NCBI GenBank assembly: GCA_021545595.1
Contig: JAJRVG010000075.1
Span: 1 to 5,779, forward strand
Direction of reading: 5' to 3'
Origin: Zetaproteobacteria bacterium
GTDB taxonomy: Bacteria > Pseudomonadota > Zetaproteobacteria > Mariprofundales > Mariprofundaceae
DNA: 5,779 nt
Shown: one piece after another, positions 1-5,214 of the stretch
Position numbering within the stretch: the first letter of the stretch is position 1
Layout of the letters: each line of letters starts with the position of its first letter
Notes under the pieces: model-generated
The model's input: the letters and a program-made list of their open reading frames with translations, nothing else
Told to the model about the DNA's origin: nothing
The model's database searches: none
Position numbers and translations under genes: made by a program

Positions 1-2094
1 AAACCAGTTTTTCCCCTGCCCGATATCCACGGCCAGTGGCACATGCAACGCCATCGCTCCCTCCATCACCTTCTGAATAAGAGAGCTTACATGTTCTGCC
101 TGCTTTTCGGGGCACTCAACTACCAGTTCATCATGAACCTGCAGTGTCATGCTTGCATCAGGAAATGTCTCTTCAAGCTGCTTATGTAGCCTGATCATGG
201 CAACCTTGATGATGTCTGCTGCCGAGCCCTGCAATGGAGCGTTGATGGCCGTGCGTTCGGCGTAAGCACGATGCATACCGTTTTTGGCATTGATCTCAGG
301 TAGATAGACCCGGTGTTTGAGCAGCGTCTCTACAAAGCCCTGCTCCCTGGCCATTTCAAGGGTGCGATCCATAAAGGTGCGTACAGTTGGATAGCGATCA
401 AAATAGGCATCAATGAAGGACTGGGATTCGCTACGTCCCACACCAAGCTGTTTGGAGAGGCCAAAGGCACTCATGCCATAGAGAATACCAAAGTTAATAA
501 TTTTGGCGTGTCGACGCATCTCTCCGGTTACATCTTCAAGGCCGATATTGTTTACGGCAGCGGCAGTTGTCGCATGGATATCCTGACCCTCCGCAAAGGC
601 CCGGATAAGTACTTCATCCTGAGAGAAGTGAGCCATCAATCGTAGTTCAATCTGTGAGTAGTCTGCCGCCAGAAGTGTGTTACCCTCCTCTGCAATAAAT
701 GCCTTTCGAATATGGCGGCCTGCCTCAGTCCGAATCGGGATATTCTGAAGGTTCGGGTCAGATGATGAGAGACGACCTGTCGAGGTGATAGCCTGATTGT
801 ATGAGGTGTGAACCCGGCCTGTTTCAGGGTGAATCAGCTTCTGCAGGGCATCGGTGTAGGTAGATTTCAGTTTGGATAGCTGACGCACTTGCAGAATCAG
901 GCGAGGGATTTCATGCTCCTCCGCAAATTTTTCCAGCACCTCCTGACCTGTTGCCCACTGGCCGGATTTGGTCTTCTTGCCACCCGGGATTTCCAGTTTA
1001 TCAAAGAGCAGTTCACCAAGCTGTTTGGGAGATTGAATGTTGAATTCATGGCCTGCAGCGGTATGGATTTCAGATTCAAGTTCAGCGATGCGAACACCGA
1101 ACTTATCGGAAAGCTTTGCCAGCACTGCTCTGTCGATCTTTGTGCCCGTCCACTCCATATCTGCCAGTACATATGAGAGAGGGAGTTCAATCTCATCATG
1201 CCGCTCAAGGCGTTTCTCATTGGCCAGCTTCTCTCTTAACAGCTCAGTCAGCCTCAGAGAGACCTCCGCATCTTCAGCAGCATAGGGAAGTGCCACATCA
1301 ATGGTGACATGTGAGAAGTTGATCTGTTTGGCACCCTTGCCGGCCACCTCTTCATACGGAATGCACTTGTGACCAAGATAGTCCTCGGCAACCCTGTCCA
1401 TTTTCGGTGGGTATTTGGCGGGGTAGAGGCAGTAGGCAAGCAGCATTGAGTCAGCGGTGACACCGGCCAGTTTGATTCCTGCTCTTCTCAACACCTGTCT
1501 GTCATATTTCAGATTATGGCCACATTTGGGCTTGCCAGCATCTTCTAGAACAGGCTTTAGTGCTTTGAGCACCATCTCGCTGGGCAGCTGCTTCGGTGCA
1601 CTGTCCAACAGGTCGCGGGCGCGATGTCCAATGGGTAGATACCACCCTTCACCGGGTTTTACGGCAAAAGAGAGCCCGACAATCTCCGCATCATGGGTGG
1701 CCAGTGATGTCGTTTCGCTGTCTATTGCGATCAGTTCTGCGCTGCTCAGGGCTTGCAGAAGCTCTTTCAGCCCCTCCTCATCATCGACAAGGCGGTTGCT
1801 GCACTCAACTCTCTCAACCGGCTTCTCTGGCTCTTCTACTATCGGGGCAGGGGCTCTTTTCTCCTGAGGTGTCAGTACATAACCGCCCCCTTCTTCAGCG
1901 TACTCTTCAGCCAGTCGTCTGAACTCCAGATGTTTAAAGAGGGTTGCAAGTTCACCCCGGTTGGGTGGCCGGGTTGCAAGCTCATCAAGCTTGAGACCGA
2001 CAGGGGTTTCATGATCAAGTGCAACAAGTTTGTAAGAGAGCCGGGCATCATCAGCAAACTCGATCAGGTTCTCACGTCGCTTGTTCTGTCTGAT
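1..2094 (-). pseudogene. polA: polA, part downstream of a premature stop (Klenow-like portion: 3'-5' exonuclease and polymerase)
   Basis: This is the continuation of DNA polymerase I in the same frame as the 5'-nuclease part. It gives 698 open codons from just after an in-frame TAA to the window edge. Numbered from the polA start, the proofreading residues are present: D340 and E342 in DSETTSL, D413 in GHNLKYD, and Y486 and D490 in YAAEDAE. The polymerase residues are present too: motif A DYSQIELR with D693, the O-helix RRHAKIINFGILYG with K746, F750 and Y754, and motif C QVHDEL with D870. The reading ends in GQGKNWF. Compared with the 928-residue E. coli protein (ending NWDQAH), only about three residues lie off the window. 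No ATG, GTG or TTG is in frame until TTG at 1608 (residue 378) and ATG at 1575 (residue 389), both past exonuclease motif I. Unaided expression of a whole Klenow fragment therefore looks unlikely. Without the stop this would be an ordinary, intact polA. Confidence 0.9.
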
Positions 2095-2097
2095 TTA
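2095..2097 (-). other. In-frame premature stop codon (TAA) in polA
   Basis: Plus-strand tta at this position reads TAA on the minus strand, between GVLTRAG and IRQNKRRENL. Both flanks fit PolA without a gap or frame change. Homologues usually carry a charged residue (E, D or K) here, so GAA or AAA to TAA by one base is the simplest origin. The next base is A (TAAA), a context usually good for termination. TAA is also the normal stop of the two neighbouring genes at 3368 and 3983, so codon reassignment is not supported. Confidence 0.9.
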
Positions 2098-2739
2098 ACC
2101 TGCACGGGTAAGCACACCTTCAAGATCACCATACTCTTGCAGCAGTTGCACAGCAGTTTTCGGACCGATACCGGGCACGCCGGGAATGTTATCGGATGAG
2201 TCACCGGCAAGTGCGAGCAGATCCTGAATGCGTAGAGGGTCAACACCCCATTTCTCTTTGACACCTGCAGGGTCATATTCGATATCTTTCATCGTATCGA
2301 GCATATGGATACGCTCATTAACCAGCTGCATCAGATCCTTGTCGGTTGAGACGATGGTAACATCCCAGCCCTCTTTTTCAGCCTGTTTTGCCAAGGTGGC
2401 AATGACATCGTCAGCCTCATAGTTCTCAATGCAGATCAGAGGCAGGTTAAATGCTTCGGTAACTTCCAGAACCTTTGGCCACTGTTCTGCCAGCTCCTCA
2501 GGCATGGGCGGGCGATGCGCCTTGTATTCCGAATACATCTGGTTGCGGAAAGTTCCACCCCTGGGATCAAAGGCAACGGCGACATGGGTGGGTGCAAGCC
2601 TTCCCAGCACGCTCTTAAGCATCTGCACATAGCCAAACACGGCGTTGGTTGGTTCACCGCGGCTGTTGGTGAGGTGACGAATGGCATGGAATGCACGGAA
2701 TACATAGTTGGGGCCATCAATGAGTACTAAGTGAGGCAT
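2095..2739 (-). CDS. polA: polA, N-terminal 5'-3' exonuclease portion, truncated by premature TAA
   Basis: This is the flap/5'-nuclease domain of DNA polymerase I, which removes RNA primers from Okazaki fragments. As read it is 214 residues; intact PolA is about 915. The metal-binding acidic residues of the family are visible: D8 in LIDGPNYVFRA, D58 in AFDPRGGTFR, E108, D110 and D111 in YEADDV, D133 and D135 in STDKDL, and D180 and D183 in GDSSDN. The helix-turn-helix DNA clamp GVPGIGPKTA follows at 187-196. The frame stops at codon 215, inside the C-terminal part of the 5'-nuclease domain, which normally runs to about residue 290-320. The product would lack the last helices of that domain. 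The ATG start at 2739 has a GGAG Shine-Dalgarno 5 nt upstream. The gene lies 95 nt downstream of the LexA-like gene and has no strong promoter of its own that I can see. Confidence 0.93.
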   Translation of the reverse strand: MPHLVLIDGPNYVFRAFHAIRHLTNSRGEPTNAVFGYVQMLKSVLGRLAPTHVAVAFDPRGGTFRNQMYSEYKAHRPPMPEELAEQWPKVLEVTEAFNLPLICIENYEADDVIATLAKQAEKEGWDVTIVSTDKDLMQLVNERIHMLDTMKDIEYDPAGVKEKWGVDPLRIQDLLALAGDSSDNIPGVPGIGPKTAVQLLQEYGDLEGVLTRAG

Positions 2740-2787
2740 GAAATCTCCAAGTCAGAGGTAGGGCGAGGCTGCCTTAGAAGGAGAAAA

Positions 2788-2829
2788 GCGGCAATGCGTA
2801 TGAGGCAGAGGGCGGGAGCCCGTAGCCGC
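2788..2829 (-). terminator. Possible intrinsic terminator after the LexA-like gene
   Basis: On the minus strand GCGGC (2829-2825) can pair with GCCGC (2792-2788). These enclose a second hairpin with GGGC/GCCC arms (2810-2813 and 2818-2821). TTTTC follows at once (plus-strand AAAA at 2784-2787). The outer stem is only 5 bp with a long interior and the U run is short, so this could be a weak terminator or an attenuator between the LexA-like gene and polA. The rest of the 95-nt gap holds only the polA ribosome-binding site. Confidence 0.35.
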
Positions 2830-2834
2830 ATTAA

Positions 2835-3296
2835 TCAAGGTGTTCGGATGACTCCCATCACAATACCTAGAATCTGGATATCACCGTTTCTCAGGTAGAT
2901 GGGATTAAGCGCAGGGTTGGCAGGCTGAAGGCGTACGCCATCTTTTTCGATATAGAACTTTTTTAGTGTTACGGTTTCGCCATTGATCATGGCAACGACA
3001 GACTGGCCATTTTCTGCACTGGCGCGTTTCTCCACCACAATCACGTCACCATCTTCAATGTTGTCATCAATCATTGAATCGCCACGCACACGCAGTGCAT
3101 AGGTATCTTTGCGAACCATGTTGGCAGGAACAGAGATACTCTCCTGCTGTTCGAAGAGATCAACAGGCTGCCCGGCAGCGACCCAGCCAAGCAGGGGAAT
3201 GTTCACCATGTCGGCTGCTTCAACCGGCAGCACATCAGCCGTTTCAGGCCAGAGGGGGCGGTCTTTCTTTGGAATCAGATATTGAACATCGGACAT
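2835..3296 (-). CDS. Short LexA/UmuD-like S24 family peptidase without a DNA-binding domain
   Basis: The product is a self-cleaving serine peptidase of the LexA/UmuD (S24) family. The 153 residues hold the whole catalytic domain: a LexA-type cleavage site A41-G42 in WVAAGQP, the nucleophile S74 in GDSMID, and the general-base lysine K112 in VTLKKF. Their spacing (33 and 38 residues) is close to E. coli LexA (A84, S119, K156). Only 41 residues precede the cleavage site, against 84 in LexA, and they contain no winged-helix motif. The architecture is thus nearer to UmuD (about 139 residues), although UmuD is cut at Cys-Gly. I place the start at ATG 3296 because AGGGAG lies 6 nt upstream; ATG 3302 would abut that motif and add two residues. 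No umuC neighbour is in the window; polA follows. RecA-stimulated autocleavage is inferred from the family. It could be a UmuD-like accessory factor or a regulator working through partners. Confidence 0.82.
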   Translation of the reverse strand: MSDVQYLIPKKDRPLWPETADVLPVEAADMVNIPLLGWVAAGQPVDLFEQQESISVPANMVRKDTYALRVRGDSMIDDNIEDGDVIVVEKRASAENGQSVVAMINGETVTLKKFYIEKDGVRLQPANPALNPIYLRNGDIQILGIVMGVIRTP

Positions 3297-3314
3297 TGGC
3301 ATCTCCCTATGTGC

Positions 3315-3355
3315 ACAGAATAAACAGGATATACGGTGTTGAACAGGTAAAACAG
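3315..3355 (-). promoter_or_regulatory. Direct-repeat array of CTGT half-sites upstream of the LexA-like gene
   Basis: The 65-nt gap upstream of the LexA-like gene has four plus-strand ACAG words at 3315, 3324, 3343 and 3352 (CTGT on the minus strand). They form two pairs, each with 5 nt between words, and the pairs are 15 nt apart. A -10-like TATATC (minus strand) lies between the pairs. CTGT is also the half-site of the E. coli SOS box, but there the halves are inverted (CTGT-N8-ACAG). Here all four point the same way, so this is not a canonical SOS box. I infer an operator for this gene; no strong -35 element is visible. Confidence 0.4.
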
Positions 3356-3367
3356 ATTGATTTGTAT

Positions 3368-3973
3368 TTATCCGAGTTGAGATAACATGTTGTCAGCATC
3401 GAGATAGTCGATGTGAATGTCCCGGATACCATTATCAGCTTTCAATACGAGGCTGGGAAAGCTGAATGCCTGCATACTTTGAGCGAGTTTAATCTCACGG
3501 AAGAGCTGTTCTCCGGTTGTTGAGTCATGCAAATCCTGCCTGAACCGAGGGATATCCAATTCCAAAGTTGCTGCACAGTGAACCAGCACCTCATCATCTG
3601 ACGGGTTTTTTGCCTGTAGATAATAAGCGGTTTGAATGGCATGAATCATTGCATCTTCGAGCGATCTGTCCTGATTTTTCACGGCAATGACTGCGCGGCA
3701 GGCAGGGTAGGTTGAGCGTCTCGGCCTGTTCTGCCGCCAGAATTCAAAGTTGAATATGGTTCCCGGAACCTGCTTCTGAATGGTTTTCCAATGATTTTTG
3801 ATGGTTTGCTGCATGGCAGGTGACATGGGTGCTGGCGAATCAGGAGCCAGCCCTCCCAACAAATATTGCACCTCAACGTCTGCAGGAAGCCCGTTGACCA
3901 GCTCTTGCCATACCGGCCGAAATGCCCAGCACCAGCTGCACATCGGGTCGTGAATGTAATAGAGTGTTTTCAA
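3368..3973 (-). CDS. DsbA family protein (FrnE/COG3531-like thiol oxidoreductase)
   Basis: This is a 201-residue thioredoxin-fold protein of the DsbA family. The first strand leads directly into the active site DPMCSWCWAF (C12 and C15). The cis-proline loop is FSFPSL (P173). The stretch between them (about 45-155) would be the helical insertion typical of DsbA-like proteins. There is no signal peptide, so it probably acts in the cytoplasm on thiols or disulfides, unlike periplasmic DsbA. The start is TTG at 3973. A TAA in the same frame (the yaaA stop) lies only three codons upstream, and the next ATG is M11 inside the active-site segment, so TTG is the only start that keeps the fold. No clear Shine-Dalgarno is seen; with 9 nt between genes, translation probably depends on ribosomes finishing yaaA. 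The partner substrate is unknown. Confidence 0.85.
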   Translation of the reverse strand: MKTLYYIHDPMCSWCWAFRPVWQELVNGLPADVEVQYLLGGLAPDSPAPMSPAMQQTIKNHWKTIQKQVPGTIFNFEFWRQNRPRRSTYPACRAVIAVKNQDRSLEDAMIHAIQTAYYLQAKNPSDDEVLVHCAATLELDIPRFRQDLHDSTTGEQLFREIKLAQSMQAFSFPSLVLKADNGIRDIHIDYLDADNMLSQLG

Positions 3974-3982
3974 TCTGTTGTA

Positions 3983-4747
3983 TTAACGGCTGAAAACCCA
4001 GCTGTTTCCGGAAGATAACGCGGGATTGTAGCCATAATCTTCAAAATCGAAGTTTTTTATCTGTTCGGGGTCACTGATCCGGTGATCAATGATATAGCGG
4101 CCCATCAGGCCCCGGGCCTTTTTGGCAGAGAAACTGATGATTCTGTAGCTGTCGCCACGTTTTTCTTTGAAGATCGGTGTAATAATTTCTGCGGCAAGTT
4201 CATTCACCATCACTGCCTTGAAATATTCGTTTGAGGCAAGGTTTATCAGGATATTGTCACCCTGCTCTTTCAGGACCCGGTTCAATGCCTCTGTAATCAG
4301 CGAACCCCAGAAATCATAGAGATTCTTTCCGCGTTCATTAGCCAGTCTTGTCCCCATCTCAAGGCGATAAGGTTGCATCAGATCAAGCGGACGCAGCAGG
4401 CCGTAGAGGCCTGAAAGAATGCGCAGGTGGCTTTGCGCAAAACTGATACCGTTTTCATCCAGTGTGTCGGCATCCAGACCTCTGTAGACATCACCTCTGA
4501 AGGTGAAGAGGGCCTGTTTGGCATTTTCTGGCGTGAAGGGAGTCTCCCATTCACGAAAACGCAGGCTGTTCAGATCGGCCAGCTTCATGCTGATCTTCAT
4601 CAACTCTGCGATTTCAAAGCTATCTTTTTCCCGTAGAATATCGACTAACTCCTGAGAGTGGCTCAAAAACTCAGGCAGAGTGAAGGCTTTGCCCGGAGCA
4701 GGGGTTTCAAAATCGACTGTTTTGGCAGGAGATATAATCATCAACAT
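3983..4747 (-). CDS. yaaA: Peroxide stress protein YaaA (DUF328/UPF0246)
   Basis: This 254-residue protein matches E. coli YaaA (about 258) over its full length. It opens with MLMIISPAKT. Family blocks follow: the FRGDVYRGLDADTL region at about 83-96, LSGLYGLLRPLDLMQPYRLEMG at 111-132, INLASNEYF at 168-176, and ISFSAKKARGLMGRYII near 204-220. In E. coli YaaA is induced by OxyR under peroxide and lowers free intracellular iron, limiting Fenton damage to DNA; a DNA-binding fold has been described for the family. The ATG start at 4747 has AGGA 7 nt upstream. It is the first gene of the minus-strand run and is followed 9 nt later by the DsbA-like gene. No OxyR site or clear promoter is recognisable upstream, where the sequence is dominated by the structured RNA region. 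If that region is an insertion, it has replaced or displaced the original promoter. Confidence 0.95.
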   Translation of the reverse strand: MLMIISPAKTVDFETPAPGKAFTLPEFLSHSQELVDILREKDSFEIAELMKISMKLADLNSLRFREWETPFTPENAKQALFTFRGDVYRGLDADTLDENGISFAQSHLRILSGLYGLLRPLDLMQPYRLEMGTRLANERGKNLYDFWGSLITEALNRVLKEQGDNILINLASNEYFKAVMVNELAAEIITPIFKEKRGDSYRIISFSAKKARGLMGRYIIDHRISDPEQIKNFDFEDYGYNPALSSGNSWVFSR

Positions 4748-4762
4748 ATCGACATCCTATGA

Positions 4763-5145
4763 AAAGGCGGGGCGATGTGCACCCCTGAGTCTCCAGTGGT
4801 TTATTCCGACAATCAGTTGAATGGGGCAGGCTCATAAAAAGAACGTCCCCTCCACCCATGGACGGGTGGCGAGTGAATATCATGAACTCGTAAGCGAAGG
4901 CGGGCAAATCAGCAGGATAGCTGATTTGGAAGGGTTTTAGACCACCCAAAGGTGAGAGCCCATGGATGGGCTCGAATCACATGTACTGCCGAAGCGATTC
5001 AAGCAAAAGGCAGACAAAAAGGCAGGAGAGCCGGTTTCATGGTGCACGTCCGTGTGCACCACCCTTACAGGGCGCAAAGCCGTACAATTGTGTTGTCCTG
5101 CACAATTATGGATGGCTGTAAGCCGCCCGACGGGTGAAGGCCTGA
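4763..5145 (+). ncRNA. Large structured noncoding RNA candidate, HEARO/omega-RNA-like, standing alone
   Basis: This stretch has no credible protein gene but many perfect stem-loops. They include CCACCC/GGGTGG (4852-4869), CGAGT/ACTCG (4870-4890), a 9-bp stem at 4905-4913/4920-4928, CACC/GGTG with loop CAAA (4943-4954), a 7-bp stem at 4956-4962/4967-4973, CTGCC/GGCAG (4986-4990/5009-5013), an 8-bp stem at 5040-5047/5054-5061, AATTGTG/CACAATT (5086-5107) and GGCT/AGCC (5114-5124). Read on the plus strand, the linkers are purine-rich (for example around 4836-4843 and 5001-5030), as in structured RNAs; on the minus strand they would be pyrimidine-rich. Size, helix number and the lack of an FMN-switch, tmRNA, RNase P or group II domain V core point towards HEARO, the omega-RNA of IscB elements. 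No IscB gene is present, so it would be a standalone or decayed copy. Strand and ends are approximate, and the family is an inference from memory. Confidence 0.45.
4852..4973 (+). repeat. Two hairpins sharing the core CCCATGGAYGGG
   Basis: CCCATGGACGGG at 4855-4866 and CCCATGGATGGG at 4959-4970 differ by one base. Each forms the tip of a longer perfect stem (6 bp and 7 bp), but the outer stem bases differ. They lie 104 nt apart in the structured RNA candidate. Confidence 0.6.
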
Positions 5146-5148
5146 ATC

Positions 5149-5199
5149 AAGCTTTTTGCGGATCAAATAACCCCTCACTTGATTTGTCGCGATAAGCTT
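5149..5199. repeat. Imperfect inverted repeat between the RNA candidate and ribD
   Basis: AAGCTTTTTGCG (5149-5160) pairs with CGCGATAAGCTT (5188-5199) in 10 of 12 positions, plus one G-U pair if transcribed. ATCAA (5162-5166) and TTGAT (5179-5183) can extend the stem inward over the loop ATAACCCCTCAC. No T run follows on the plus strand, so it is not an intrinsic terminator for the upstream RNA. It could be a ribD leader hairpin, an operator, or a subterminal palindrome of a mobile element. Confidence 0.5.
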
Positions 5200-5214
5200 G
5201 CCATGCTCTAAGGT

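Noticed and set aside
2095..2097. Genetic code with TAA reassigned to an amino acid
   Set aside because: The DsbA-like gene and yaaA both end with TAA at the expected lengths, and polA contains no other in-frame TAA.
1..2739. Plus- and minus-strand frames of 60-150 codons in other frames across polA
   Set aside because: They are shadows of the polA coding frame, without domains or start signals; the polA frame explains the whole stretch.
3303..3367. Canonical SOS box (CTGT-N8-ACAG) upstream of the LexA-like gene
   Set aside because: All four CTGT words point the same way; no inverted pair at the right spacing exists.
4777..5145. ORF-less group II intron (GTGCAC-like 5' end, AGAGCCGG resembling domain V)
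   Set aside because: At about 370 nt it is too short. The segment after AGAGCCGG does not fold as domain V: the tetraloop and the matching 3' strand are missing.
4707..5195. Short reading frames on both strands across the yaaA-ribD gap (4707-4949 minus, 4952-5137 and 4962-5195 plus)
   Set aside because: They have no convincing ribosome-binding sites and no recognisable domains. The minus one overlaps the yaaA start, and all run through the stem-loops of the RNA candidate. They look like chance frames.
5100..5214. FMN riboswitch upstream of ribD
   Set aside because: None of the conserved RFN-element blocks (such as the AGGGTGAAATTCCC-type and CCGACAGT-type segments) is present.
5179..5214. 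Sigma-70 promoter for ribD using TTGATT (5179) as -35
   Set aside because: At 16-18 nt spacing the -10 would be CATGCT or similar, a poor match, so I do not list it as a feature.
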